Assembly (NCBI GenBank): GCA_942159475.1 | Contig: OW804100.1 | Coordinates: 8,448,127-8,512,126 of the forward strand | Reading direction: 5' to 3' | DNA: 64,000 bases | Origin: Sthenelais limicola | Taxonomy: Eukaryota; Annelida; Polychaeta; Phyllodocida; Sigalionidae | In this document: positions 11,776-24,439 of the stretch, in pieces | Layout: each line of letters opens with the position of its first letter | Position numbering within the stretch: position 1 is the first letter of the stretch | Notes under the pieces: model-generated | Told to the model about the DNA's origin: nothing | Seen by the model: the letters and a program-made list of their open reading frames with translations, nothing else | Databases searched by the model: none | Position numbers and translations under genes: made by a program

Positions 11776-11887
11776 GGATGTCCATTCTTCAATCCATCCT
11801 TCACTCCATCCTTCATTCCACCCTTGGTCTGATATATTCATATTTTTAATTATAATTATACTTATAATTATTATTATGTAATCGACC

Positions 11888-12099
11888 TATACACGAATAC
11901 ACGGTTCCGTTCTGAGCATGCGCATTCGCCAAAAATTGAGTCAATAAAGGCACATGGCTAATATGAATATTAATTAGTAGTAGTCCAAGGTCAAGGTCAG
12001 CTGACTACTACTAATTAATATTCATATTAGCCATGTGCCTTTATTGACTCATTTTTGGCGAATGCGCATGCTCAGAACGGAACCGTGTATTCGTGTATA
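11888..12099. mobile_element. Near-perfect foldback, ~98-bp arms
   Basis: The left arm 11888-11985 and right arm 12003-12099 are reverse complements except for one extra T in the left arm. The loop is 17 nt (CAAGGTCAAGGTCAGCT). The outer ends read TATACACGAATACACGG. Arm identity this high implies a very recent origin or active conversion. It may be a foldback MITE or the source of a long double-stranded hairpin RNA. There is no coding capacity. Confidence 0.9.
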
Positions 12100-14380
12100 T
12101 TTATACTTATAATAAAAAATATACTTAATTTTTACTTATAATTACAATTCTATATAATTCGAATAATTAAAAACCTGCGTTTACACAAGCTTATGCTTGT
12201 AATTCTTGTTATAAATAGCTGCGTAAATGTATATCATTCATCTGAGACTTTGCCTGTGGTTACGTTACAAGTACAACTACATAGCAAGCTAAATCTGATG
12301 AAGTTTTCCGAGATTTCAGTTGCCTGGTAGCCTATCCGTTCCGGCGTTTTCTAAATGTAGCTGAGGCCTAATAGGCTATTTGTGGTTTTGAAAAGGCAGA
12401 AACGGCTCTGTATATACAATTGCAAATGCCGTTATTCGTTAAAACTCATCTGCACGGGGCCATTCATTGAAGAACGTATCCCACCAATCAATCAAATTAA
12501 AAATATGAACAGGTCTAGCTAGGTCTGGCGGCCCGAAAACGCAGCTGGGTATATGAAACGGATGTCTCTCTTTGGTGTATTTCATATATGTTTGCTCTTG
12601 AATTAGTTACTATTGTGTGTGAGAGAGAGGGAGAGGGAGGCCCTCTCCAAGGGAAGGAATAAATTCGGAGACAGTGATGAGACAGAGGGAGAGAGAGAGA
12701 GAGTAATTATAGAGAAAGAGTGGGAGAGCGGGAGATAGAGATTGAGACGATTTTCGAACACGGCCGGAATTAAACCAAAATGGTGCCGTTCATTTCCTAA
12801 CTTGTTAAAGGTTTTGTCTTTGATTTTCAAATCCCCCAACCCCGGAGAAAATCAGCTTTTTAAGGGTTTAAATGCGGAGGCGGGAGAGTTGGCAGCCGTG
12901 GGTAGTATAGAGAAATGGGGCTTGTTACAGTGCGTGCAGGTATATGTGCCACACCCGACCACGTGTGCCGTTCCGTTACGTGAAATCTTTTGCGGCAAAT
13001 CTCTGATATTATCCAAATGTGTCACAGAAAAGCACCAGAATCCGTGAGATATAGCCGTCAGAACGCCAGTCTGGGTGTAAAATATGCATGTCATTCAGTA
13101 TAAAGAGTAAAATAGATCGCTGAACGTCCAGAGTACAAAATTGCAAAGCCACTCACCTGTGGACGTCAGTAGAAGACCAGTGAGTAGAAACTCTCAGAGG
13201 CGAGGCGAGGGTCTGAGTGAGACCTCTCCACGAGCAGGGCTATGCTCCGCCCACTGTCTCACAGGGCTCCACGTGGTGCCACCTCAGAGAGAGAGTAATT
13301 ATAGAGAAATCAACAAACCCACGACGGCCACTGTATATCAGTAACACTGCCTATATAGAGGCGTCTTTTGATCTTAATTTGGACCCAGATATTATATTTC
13401 TCTGATATTTTCTCAACATTCAACATATAGATACCTACACTAAGGATATAATTACATACTATGTCATATGGGCAACGAAACATATGTTTGATAGAGAAAG
13501 GGGCAAAGGTTTTACCTTGGAGAAAGGGATGAGATTAGTTTGATGTTAGAAGTAAGGTTTGATAACTAAGATTAGTACTGGTATGACTAGGGCATATTGA
13601 AAATTGAAACTAACATCCATTGTGGATGTTCATATGTTGATTCAGTGTTCAAGCATATATGGTATTATTTTGTTTAAAATGGTATGATGGATGTTAAATA
13701 CTTTCATATAAAAAGTTACTTCTGTACTTAATTAATTAATACTAGAACATTGATATCAAGGCAACTTATACCCGAGTCGCACGCCCAGAAGAGCAATGTG
13801 CATCAAGACCATCACTGAGTGCATTATCTGTGCAGTCCCCGTTCTTCGCGCATTGACTGCTCTTTCAATGCTCTACCCCTGTGTGCGTCTCTGCAGTGTA
13901 ACCAGGAAGCTGTATACGGTTACACAGCAGTCAGTGCATGGGACTGACCACTGCATTAGTATTGCTTCCTGGGGGATACTCTGACTGCACTTACCAACAT
14001 ATATATATATACCCAAGTGAAAGTCTCTTTTCCAGGGCACGATGGTCATTACAATTAAGTGTATGATTTGTTTGGTAATGTTTCCCATCAGAATATACCA
14101 ATCTTGTGTGTCAGTATTATAATTAACTTGTAATGGTGTATATATAAACACATGGTCACTGTTAAGATGATTAAAACTTAATTACCATTCTAGTTTCATC
14201 AGTTTTATCACTTATTCTCATAATTTCAAATTTCAATTATAAACAAATTGGTTCGATGAATTAATATTTCATAAGATTTCTTTTTATTTTACACTTTTAT
14301 TTTAACTTGGAGAGTATAGATTTGAACAGAAATATACACATTGAAAACATGGTGAAATCGCCAAGCTATTCCCACGGCTG
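12100..14380. other. Unannotated DNA
   Basis: AT-rich sequence with a short GA microsatellite (12618-12740) and a CpG-containing patch at 12850-13330. The frames in that patch are short and resemble no family I know. No element ends, tRNA or splice-bounded exon can be supported. Confidence 0.45.
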
Positions 14381-14384
14381 GGAG

Positions 14385-15170
14385 AAAGCCCAGGGAAATT
14401 GGAGGGAAGGCCGGGTGGAGTGTGGGTAACAAGGCGGTCTCAGGTCCGTCGGCGCCTAGCATTGCAGCTGTCTGATAATGCCATTACACAAAGAAGGAAG
14501 GAATAGCCTAATTATAACCTTTGATATTATCGCTTAGAATGCTGTGATCTTGATGATTCTTCTTTTATATCATAGGTCGGAATATGTAGAGTATGGATCT
14601 GTAATTAAATAATGTGTCAGCGTAACAATCTTATGGTTATCTGAATGGACCTTCCCGTATACAGTGCCTGTAAACTGAGACTAGAATACACCCTAATGAT
14701 ATAGAATGAAAAATGACCCAAACTTTAACGTTTTATGTCATCGCTTAGAATAATAGGATCTACATAATTCTTTTTTTATATGAAAGCTTGACATGTGTAG
14801 ATTATGGATCTGTAATGATATAACATGCCCCCATTAATTCTTGGTTGATTCTATGGACATCTTGGTAGACACACAAGCTACTAGAGAGAAATGCGTAGCT
14901 TGTAGGAGCTCTATATTCTCCACTAACTGTTTTGAAACGGCAGACATAATGAGAATAGGAATGTGCTCATTCCACTAATATATTCGGTTTTTTCATGGTT
15001 GTGTAGAACTGCTGCTCTGAGAACGAAAAGTGTAGGTCTTGAGTCTCTGTTTAGTGAACTAACAGAAGGTCTCATCACTTGTCCAGGGATATGGGAAGGA
15101 AGACCGGGTGGAGTCTAGTATAGGGGGCAAGACGGTCTATGGCCATTGGCATTGCAGCATTGTAGAATAA
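14385..15170. repeat. Degenerate duplicated segments
   Basis: 14390-14485 resembles 15083-15170 (GGAAGGCCGGGTGGAG against GGAAGACCGGGTGGAG, then GCATTGCAGC). 14520-14665 resembles 14727-14870 (ATCGCTTAGAAT..., TATGGATCTGTAAT...). Divergence is high. Probably an old compound repeat; no gene. Confidence 0.5.
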
Positions 15171-18010
15171 GAGTGGAGAAATATCCCAGTGGGAGAACTT
15201 GTGTGTGTGGGGGGGGGGGGGGTGGCGGAGGGAGTAGGGGGAGGGCGGGAGGGAGTGTGTTTAGGCGGCAAGCAAGCTTACAGCCCCTGCACTCGCACTT
15301 ACCGTCCAACCGTCGACCGGGACCGTTGACAAGTAAGGAAGGAAATGTCAAATTGAATGGTAACAGTATAGTATGAGAGTCGAGGTAAGTTACCTCTTAT
15401 TCATTCCCTAACCATCTAAATTGATATTCATTAGTATGCTTTGGTTATAGCATATGATATCTCACATGTATATAGCTCACTAAATAGCACCAGTTACCAG
15501 ATAATATTTGAATTATAGACAACCAACGGGCATTTAACTCATTTATATCTTGGATACATTTCTCTTTTAGATGTTTGTACCAGATGTAATCAATACTTTT
15601 CCTTTCAGTTACAGGATCTACATCAATGCAGCCGTGGATTGATGTTGTTCCCAAGATTTGGAGCCATTTATATAAATGATCTGTTAATTTCTTTGGTTCA
15701 ATGGTAAGTGAAGCTTTCTTATATAATCATGAATTCATTACATTTCATTTGTATATTGTTTATTTCCAGATCATTGGTGGAAAATGTGATTCTGAAGCAA
15801 GATAGGTAAACAAACAAGGGTATGGACAGTTATAGAAACAACAACCATGCAGGCATTATAATTACCGTAGGAAACAAAGGAGTCTTAGTTCTGGCGGGAA
15901 CTATTGGCAGGGATACATGATATAATGTTAATTGCTCTTTCTACCTATTATGTCACTGTGTTGGTTACATTATTCGATGGCTTTATACATAACCATTATC
16001 TATATTTTAGGTGACAAGAAGACATCCTGCCAAACAGACTGCCAAACATTAGACAGTCATGTGCCTTAAATCGTGGCCAAGTACAGACAGGCCACTAAGA
16101 AAGGAAAGATTCTGCAGAACATAATACGGTCGATTCTCATGAATGGTCATCAAATCACCAATTTCAAATTAAATGTAATAATTGGAGAAAATCTCATTGA
16201 TTATAGTTTCAGTTTATTCTGTTGAATGCTCCTGACAAAGAGGAACAAATAGGTACCCACTTTTACTGATCCATCACCAATAAATATTGTGCTAGGAGCT
16301 TAAAATAGCCATTTCTTGTATAAAAAAATAGTGAAAATGATGTTTGTCATAAAATAATTGATAAAAGATATTATATCTCAATAAATTCAATGTTTATTTT
16401 ACATTCGCAATTACTTTGGCCCTTTTGTAGCCAGAAATGTTGACATATTCATGACAAATATCTTGCCTACAGCAATATTCATGGTGGGGTAGTATTGGCA
16501 TCATCAAGCAAACCCCCTTTCCTAGACTAATTTAAGGGGTATGAAATAAATCAAATATTTAATACTAGGGGCCAGTGTGCAAGGTATTTGCATATATTTA
16601 ATGAACTAACCATGAACATTTTAAAAAGTGCCACTAATCTCATGATATCTAACTGAAACAAAATCAAAGCCCATTTGGTGTACTTTTGGCATCATCAAGC
16701 AAACCCCCTTTTTCAGGAATATTCAATACTCATGAAAGGAACTACTGATTTATTTTGGTAGTGATTTAAAGGTATCCGTCCATACAATAACTTAAATGAA
16801 GAACCTCAATAAAATATGTTCTAATGTTCCCTCCATCAACTATTCTAAATCAAACATCATCAAGCAAACTGCATCATCAAGCGAACTGCATTATTAAGCA
16901 ACATAACAGGGGGTCTGGAAGGAGGGGGGTGGAAGGTATTTTTTCTAACTTTTTCCCCTTAAACATAACTCATAATTACCTCCATAAACAACCAAAATAA
17001 GTATTCAAGTCAATGTAACAGGAAAACGATGGAGAAACAATGTTATTAATAGTTTTGTATATTCTAAATATAAAGGGTTATATGAGTATAATGGGCAGAG
17101 GGTCAATGACCTGTGACCTGTACCACTGCCATTACCATTACCATTACTAAATGGTTATCTGGCTGTAACTTTTCTTCTAGTTGGAATATTTTCACAAACT
17201 GAAGAGTATTATGGCCGTTACATGAAGACCTATCAAATACAAACTAATTTAAAACATTATGCATACATTCTTATTATTTATTTCTAACTTAAATCCTAAT
17301 TTATGTAGAAATATGTACCTTTCCCCTGTGTCCTTACAATCAGAATTCAGGTCACAGTCTCTCCCAAGCTGCCCTGACCACAATATTCATTATTAACGTT
17401 CCCAATTTTGTCTATATTAGCAGCAATATATCTAGTTTATGTATGAGAAAAAATAAATCAATAGAAGCATTTTAAAAAATATATCAATTTTCAGCCCTGG
17501 ATGGCCAAATGACACATTTTCGTGAGAATTGACCATACATAAATGATTCATATCCGATCAAAAGTTCAATAGAGTGTAATTTATAATTTATATTTGTAGT
17601 TATGTTTCACTGTTTTCTCTACATTGTACAGACTGTCTATTTGATCTGCATATTGTCCTATGTCTTCCTTGAACTTCAATGGAGTGGGATTTATAATTTA
17701 TTATTACGCACAGTTACATTTCACCTTGAATAAAATTGTACAAACTTTATATTTGGTCTGCATGTCACCCTATATCATTCCCACTGATGTTTAAAATTCC
17801 AGCTCTGAATTCTTAATATCAGCGGATACATATGCGTTTTACTGCAAGAAGTACACCAATGAGAAAATGATGTACCAAATTGATGAATTGATGACTTTCT
17901 GAGGAGAAATAAAAGCATTTACAATAAATAACTAATCATAGATTCTCCCTCCCCCTGTGCCCCCTACCCTACCCTGCACCCCCTCCCCCTCCCAACCACC
18001 CAACTACCCA
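15171..18010. other. Unannotated AT-rich DNA with a short motif cluster
   Basis: No gene is recognised. A motif CATCATCAAGCAAAC recurs at 16499, 16688 and 16855, with degenerate copies at 16871 and 16890, in the first two cases followed by CCCCTTT. A G-run at 15211 and a C-rich tract at 17946-18020 flank the segment. Confidence 0.45.
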
Positions 18011-18679
18011 CCCTCCCACCCCATTGATTAAGCGCAGTCTAACAGCAACATATATGTGACGTCCGTATAGTGTTTAAGTGCAATCGCCGCATTCTCATGT
18101 TGCCGCGGTGACCGCGGTGACGGGATCGCGTCACCACGAGTAACGCTTGCCGCTGTTTGAGAGCCGCAATGATTGCAGTGAATTGTCTGCGTTGCCGACT
18201 GTGGTTTAAACTGCAGCGGTGTATGTCGGGTAAAGAACTGTTTAACTTTAATGTAAATTGTTTGAATGTTTGGCCTTAATTGAAATAAAATAGTAACACT
18301 CCATGATGAATAATACCATGTTCAACAGCAGGTATGAATATATCTGGTGAAATGTTTAAATGATCTATTGTTAAATTTTAAAAAGGGATTTGGGGAGATG
18401 GAGAGAGATTATTGCCAATGTAAGGTATAAGGCCCTGCACACACACAGCCGATTTGCCTCCCGATTGTCCCCCGATTTAGGTCTTCTGGTGAATCCTATG
18501 ATTTCATTTCCAATTCTGGTTAAGTGAGATAATTGCCTCAGCCGTTAATGCTAGATCTTCACCAAGCTTTTCGTCCTTGCGGCAGATACGTTTCTCAAGT
18601 GTATTTCTACGAGAATCCTTACTCAGAATGTTTTCATGTGTGTGGTGTTTTGCATTTCTTTCACGCACAAAGCAAATAT

Positions 18680-18800
18680 AGAAGTACGTATTGGATATCC
18701 TAACTTTTACCATCTTTTGGAATCGGCTTAATCTCATCTTTTCAAATATCATGATCAAAATCCATTTTTTGCGACGTATGACTCGTTTTCCTGGGTGCTA
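18680..18800 (-). mobile_element. MITE family 1, partial copy
   Basis: On the minus strand it starts CAGGAAAACGAGTCATACG and continues through GGATTTTGATCATG and AAGCCGATTCCAAAAG, matching the left half of the complete copies at 175 and 19803. The outermost bases have decayed and the right half is missing. Confidence 0.65.
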
Positions 18801-18960
18801 GTTTTCTCCCCATAATGGTGTACCCCTGTCCTAGAATTAGAGTTTATCCTCTCTGAACGGTAGAACTGCTAATAACTCATAAAAGAATCAGACAGAACGT
18901 AGGCATAGAGATACGTTTATTTTGCGCATAAACAGGATTAACTTGCAAAGAATACATGAA

Positions 18961-19140
18961 CCTTTTTTTTTTATTTTAACAAACTTTATTCAATCTATCA
19001 ACAAATCCACACCATCCAGGGCGATTAACATTCTGATTACAAAAGCCCTTCCTGTCCGCATCAAAGGCATATATATATATGTTCTGCCGGAATGGTTTGA
19101 TATTCTCTCCGCCCCATGCATAGAAGTGATCTAGTTTTAT
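18961..19140 (-). mobile_element. LINE 3' tail fragment
   Basis: A plus-strand T-run followed by ATTTTAACAAACTTTATTCAA resembles the 3' end of the LINE at 36420 (TTTTTTACTTAACAAAACTTTTATTCAATATGTCAACAAAT). It represents a poly(A)-proximal 3' UTR on the minus strand. No coding part is preserved. Confidence 0.5.
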
Positions 19141-19802
19141 TTTTATAACATTGCTATTGATGAGCAAACATCTTGTGGGTAATCAGACCACCCAGACTAT
19201 TTTATAAGGCTGATGTCCAAATTCGATTGATGACATGATGTATTGTAGATATGGAATTCTCAATTAATTGGCTCTAGGGAGAAATGAAAGCAAATTAAAC
19301 TAATGTAAATGCAATTGGAATACTAGTTAAATGGCTAATATAACCATATTGTCAGAGTGACTACATTACCAAATAATGAAGAATAGTTATGTTTAGTTGG
19401 TTGCCACCCGACACACCGAGCTGCTGTTTAAACCGCAGTTTGCGACGCGGCAAATCCACTGCAGTCATCGCGGGAATCAAAGTGCGGCAAGCGTTACTCG
19501 TCGTGACGCGATCCCACCACCGTGGTCGCCGCGGCAACATGAGAACGCGGTGATGGCAGTTAATTACTATATTACTATATGGACGTCACACATATGCTGC
19601 TGTCGGACTGCGCTAAATGGGGGGGGGGGGGGGGGGGGCGGGGGGCAGGTATTACACAATATTGTTTTTTATTCTTATTATTCATACTTTTATTCAGCCT
19701 TAGAAAATCATCATTTTATTTTTGTTCATCATTTTCTTGCGCTGGAGTAAAACTGTTTTCTTCCAGTGTTGGGTTTGACTTACATGCCCCCAAGTATAAT
19801 TA

Positions 19803-20204
19803 TGTGATGTGTTTCAGGAAAATGAGTCACAAAAATGGATTTTGAAATATCACATCTGAGTAGATGAGCTCAAGCCGATTCTAAAGGTAGTAAACATCAA
19901 GGACATCTAAGTAGTGTTTCTATATGGTAAGTATGATATATTTATATTTTAAAAAAAAACGTTATTGATATTTGGGGTGGATAATTAATAATAAAGTAGC
20001 TAAAATTACACTCCATAAGATGACCTTAGAAATGCATAGATATATTTGATACATCGCTTTGAAATTTCGTACATGTATTAACGTTACCTGCAGCATTAAG
20101 TACCCCAAACATTAGAATATTCCAACAAAGATATCTTATAAATAAATCACTTTGAAAAATATCCATTTTGCGACTTATGACTCATTTTCCTGAAACACAT
20201 CACA
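19803..20204. mobile_element. MITE family 1, complete copy 2
   Basis: The left end TGTGATGTGTTTCAGGAAAA and the right end, its reverse complement, bound a 402-bp element flanked on each side by TA. It is the best-preserved copy and defines the family. Internal sequence is non-coding. Confidence 0.85.
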
Positions 20205-21055
20205 TATAGCCATAGTTTGACTAATAAATGTCCTAGAGAGCTGGAACAAGTTTTAAAATGCTCGAATATATTAAGGATGTCTTCTAGTTTAATAAATCTT
20301 GCACATTCTTCTCTGCGGGGAATTCCCATACTGCTACAGCTGAGCAGGGCATTATTCCAGCATGCATCGCCTCTAGAAGAACATAAATTTGAAAATATCA
20401 GGTAAAGGCATGTATTCAATGCTAATAACATTCATTGGAAAATCATTTCATTCAGAAGTTTGTTGCAGGCACATGTCATGATAGCCTAGGGTGGTACCTG
20501 TAATAAGAAAATATAATATGCATGGTTACATCAGTGATTTCAATTTTTTGAAAAACAAATTAAATCTAAGGTTTGGCTCTAAAATTATAAGTATACCAAA
20601 TTATAACTAACACATTCCAAATAAACGGGTAGAATTTTATATTTCTATAAGTGTCCACGTCATGGACCTTATTTAGTGCAATCACCTTTAGTGCTTACAT
20701 ATTCCCACAGTTTAGCTATGTTCATAACAATTTCTGAAATATGGCATTACAAAATTAATATTTTCTATCTACATTTCAATATTTGCATTTAAGTGAAGTA
20801 AAAATGTTCTATCTGCAAATTGTTTCGGAATAGGCAAAGTAAAAAGATGCTAATTTACAATTCAAAGATATTTTGATTACTTAATCAATAATTATGTCAT
20901 CGATCGCAGTAAATATCAGCCAACATGATCTAAATGCGTTCATACCTGATTCCAATTGATTCCAACATTAATAATCCGTATCTCTATATTAATAAAATCA
21001 TTATCACATTGTGCGTTCCATTGGTTCAAAGATTATATTATTATATTAACTTTTG
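20205..21055. other. Unannotated AT-rich DNA
   Basis: No element or exon is recognised until the splice-acceptor-like T-rich tract just before 21060. Confidence 0.5.
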
Positions 21056-21058
21056 TTG

Positions 21059-21402
21059 TAGAATGTAGGTCGGACCAATTCCACTGTACAAACAAAGACT
21101 GCGTGCCCATTTCCTATGTGGGTCAGATTTTCAGAAAATGTACAATTGGCAGCTGTAGTAAATTCTGCTAAATTAGGCTGAAAAATGGTCAATACTAGGT
21201 AAATTCGAGTATATTCGGCATTGTATTGATTCTATTAATCCGTTTGGTTAGGTTGAACTGTATTTTGAACCTTAATTTTGTCTGAAATTTGGGTTATTTG
21301 AGAAGATTGGCGAAATTGAATTGTACATTTTCTGAAAATCTGACCCACGTGTGTGATGGAGACAAGCATTGCGGAGATGGCTCTGATGAGAATAACTAGT
21401 AA
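21059..21402 (+). pseudogene. LDL-receptor class A domain exon, split by a MITE
   Basis: After a pyrimidine-rich acceptor ending TTTTGTTGTAG, the frame encodes ECRSDQFHCTNKDCVPISYV (21061-21120). It resumes after a 225-bp insert with VCDGDKHCGDGSDENN (about 21349-21396). Together these give the LDLa pattern of spaced cysteines and the calcium-binding CDG...DCxDGSDE signature, lacking only the sixth cysteine. LDLa modules are extracellular ligand-binding units of receptors and matrix proteins. The frame meets TAG soon after, and I see no clear donor site, so a broken exon of a host gene or a duplicated exon relic is most likely. Confidence 0.7.
21121..21345. mobile_element. MITE inserted in the LDLa exon
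   Basis: The ends GGTCAGATTTTCAGAAAATG and its reverse complement bound 225 bp of non-coding DNA. The flanks read GTG on both sides (…TATGTG and CACGTG…), consistent with a short target duplication. Removing the insert with one GTG restores the cysteine-aspartate-glycine register of the LDLa domain. Confidence 0.8.
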
Positions 21403-22257
21403 TGGAGGCAACAAGTGAGTACATACAGGGAGGGAGGTGGGTAGATAGTGGTAGACTTGTATTCAGCACTTTGATCATGCACCCTCCTGTTTTTCTGAGT
21501 AGTAATAGGAGTCGCTTTTGAACGTACTTTAGTACATTTTAGCCGCTATGGGAGCTCCCGTAGTGAGCTGGTGGCGCTAGTAGTTCCCCCCTTTTTTATG
21601 TACATGGAATTTTTTTTTATGAACATTTCGTTTCTTTTTTATCTCTAGGGTTTTCTCATAGACTTTTTAGACTTTTATTTACTTTTCTGTTGTGGCAACC
21701 TGTTGCCACGATTTACCCCACAGACACTCTTGCACTATACAGAACCAAGGTAGGAACAGGAGTACATGATGGTTGAACTAGAAATAGCTGCAAAATCTTA
21801 GTTGATCAAAAACTTGTTCCCTCCCCTACCCATCTGAAAGCGGGATTGCTTGCCAAAATATTATGGGAAAAGTCGGTACTAATGATAACTCGGGCTAGCT
21901 CAGGGTATCACCACATAACTCTTAGTAAACTCCTTTTCCTTGTCAACTTCACTGACAAATCAATCTAGATGGTTCCTGACTTTGCCAACCATCTATAAGT
22001 TGCTTGCGAAGAGTAATTCTAGGCAAATCAGGTTGTGCTGTCAACTCTTATGTCACTAGGATAGCTTGTGATTACCCAGTATGACTCGTATTTAAATTGT
22101 ACCAAGCTTTTAAGCCCTACCTGAGAGAACCTCTCCCCTTCCCCAATAATCAAAGCCCCCGTGTTATCAATTATTATTGATTATGGATCACTCATCCTCA
22201 TCAATGCTGCCAAACAGCCCCTAGCTGAGTACTGAACAATGTCATCTGAACTGCATT
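21403..22257. other. Unannotated DNA
   Basis: No gene or repeat ends are recognised. Confidence 0.45.
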
Positions 22258-22445
22258 TGTGATGTGTTACTGCAGGAAAATAAGTCACAAGTCGCAAAAT
22301 TGATATTTTTCAAACCTCATTGTTGGAATGTTCTCATTTTTTTTTAGTTTAGCGCTTTATGTAGTATGTATTAATGTACCGAATTTCAAGACATTATATT
22401 GCATATATTCCTGTTTCGAAGGTTATCCTATAAAGTATATTTAGT
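22258..22445. mobile_element. MITE family 1, partial copy
   Basis: It begins TGTGATGTGTTACTGCAGGA and then follows the right half of the family in inverse orientation (ATATTTTTCAAA..., GAATTTCAAGAC..., AGTATATTTAGTTAG). It stops before the YR retroelement. Confidence 0.7.
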
Positions 22446-22580
22446 TAGTTTACCAGTATTTTCCCACAGTCACAGCTGTTTAATGACAATTTTGTACAAT
22501 TCCAGGCAGAAACTCACGCCCACGACCGAGAATTTGCCATCCAAACACAAGCGAGTGACAGCGAACAAGCCACGAGAGAG

Positions 22581-24419
22581 GTGCCTACCTTTCTTCAAAA
22601 CATTCAATACCCACACTACGAACAGGTGCTTAATGAACAAGAACTAGTGACTAATGACCTAGACATCTGTGAGTATGAATTAACTGAAAATTCACCCAAC
22701 AAATGTGATAGTGACAGCCCACAGAACATTGCCTTTGATGCATATACAAACTGGCCTTATCCTGATCTATATATGGAATCTAAAATGGCTGACATTTATG
22801 AAAAGGTAAAAATCTGCAATGTTCCCAACTATAGAGGTGCAAAAATCCCGCTTGAGTTGACGCTAAATATTGAAAAATGGACAGACATAGCCACGGGACA
22901 CAAAGGCGATAAAATGGTGTTGGAAGGCGTTACCTTTGGTTTTCCGATGCAATATGTCAGCGGGCCTCGCTATTATGAACAGTCAGTAGTGAATCATCCG
23001 TCAGCACAGCAGCATATGGCGCATGTTCGAGATTATGTAAAAGAGGAGATGGAACATAACGCCATATCCGGACCGTACAAACGGCCTCCCTTCACGCCAT
23101 GGTTAAACGTCAGTCCACTTATGACCCGTCCAAAATCTGATACAACCTTGAGGAGGATTATAGTGGACTACTCCTTCCCGGAGGGGGGCGTCAACGCCAA
23201 AATATACAAAAATCGATACAATTCCACCCCAGCATATCACCAACTGCTCGAGATTATTCGGAAAATGGGCGTGGCTCCAGCAATGGCTGTCATCGACTTG
23301 AGCCGCACTTATAGACACTTTCCTCTCTGCCCGCTAGACTGGCCGCTGACGGCAATCATGGTAGATGACGCCTACTACATCGATAAGGTGCTCCCCTTTG
23401 GGGCTCGCAGTTCTGCCTTTGTAATGCAGTCCGTGGCGGAGTTCATAGTGCGTGCTTTGCAGAAGAAAGGGGTCACAGCAAAGCAATATTTGGACGATTT
23501 ACTTATAATCGGTGAATCTGTCGAGGTAGTGAAATGTCAAATGAAATTAACAATTGAACTTTTTACAGATTTGGGACTACAAGTCGCACGCAAAAAGCTG
23601 CAAGGCCCTAGCCACGCAGTAAGGTGGCTGGGAATTGACACCAATACTCAAGAAAATCGTCTCTCAATACCTCTACCTAAACTTGCAGAAACAAGTTCCT
23701 GCTTGGCAAATACACTCCGTCAACACCAGATAACAACAAGCGCCATGCAATCACTGGTCGGTAAGATTGCACACGTCGCCAAAATTATTGCACCTGCACG
23801 CCTTTTCATCTAACGACTTTTGGCTGGCCTCCGTGCAGCCGCAGGAGAGAAGGTCACCATCTCCCCGTACATAAAGTCTGACTTGAAATGGTTTCTCAAA
23901 TATACAGAAGCCTTCAACGGGAAAGCCATAATTCCGCATCAACAAGTAGTGGAACACATATGGGCCGACGCTTGTCTCAAGGGAGGAGGTGCCACCAACG
24001 GTCACCGCGCCTATATGTACACATTCACGCCCGAAATGTTGTCTGAGAAATCCATCAACCACTTGGAGGCAATCAATTGCCTGGCAGCTGCTCGGTTCTT
24101 TACAAAATCCAGGCACGCCGGGGGCATAATAAGGATTCACTGTGACAATACTGCGGCGGTGTTTGCCTATAGAGACGGTAGAGCTAGAGACCCGACTCTG
24201 GGTGCTTGCGCCAGGGCGCTCTGGTATCATTCCATGAAATTCCAAGTCCAATATGAGTTTGTTCACGTCCCGGGCGTACAAATGGTCATAGCTGACGCAC
24301 TCTCTTGGGCGGCTCTCTCTTCTGAAGAATTATTCAAAGCTAAAGACATTGCTAAAGAAAATGACATTTATATTTCCTGTGCTCGTGATAATATGTTCAA
24401 CATTCATATGTTCTATTAG
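22581..24419 (+). pseudogene. YR-element RT and RNase H, one in-frame stop
   Basis: One reading frame runs from 22581 to 24419 with a single TAA at 23811. The first part holds the reverse transcriptase: LRRIIVDYSFPEGGVN, motif A with AVIDLSRTYRHFPL, the LPFGARSSAFV motif and the active site YLDDLLI (about 23490). After the stop come RNase H motifs in order: WADACLKGGG (Asp), HLEAINCLAAARFF (Glu), IHCDNTAAVFA (Asp) and VIADALSW (Asp). The fingers/palm order is as in DIRS-type elements. The family normally has this as one polyprotein with RNase H fused after RT. The N-terminus is uncertain because the element is truncated. Confidence 0.85.
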
Positions 24420-24439
24420 GCAGGCAACCTAGGCACCTC

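Larger units (their letters stand above)
18018..19628. mobile_element. Long-TIR foldback element
   Basis: About 210-230 bp at the left (18018-18236) and right (19399-19628) ends are inverted, diverged copies. Both contain GTTGCCGCGG, GGGATCGCGTCAC and ACGAGTAACGCTTGCCGC in order, and both run outward through AGCGCAGTCY to C-rich (left) or G-rich (right) sequence. The TIRs are GC-rich in AT-rich surroundings. The ~1.15-kb core has no transposase. It contains a partial MITE family 1 copy and a LINE tail. Long TIRs occur in several superfamilies, so none is assigned. Confidence 0.75.

Noticed and set aside
11310..11841. Repetitive ORFs with KYPSSTLQVP-type units
   Set aside because: Satellite DNA; open in several frames on both strands.
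15146..15376. Glycine-rich short ORF
   Set aside because: It spans a G homopolymer run; no family resemblance.
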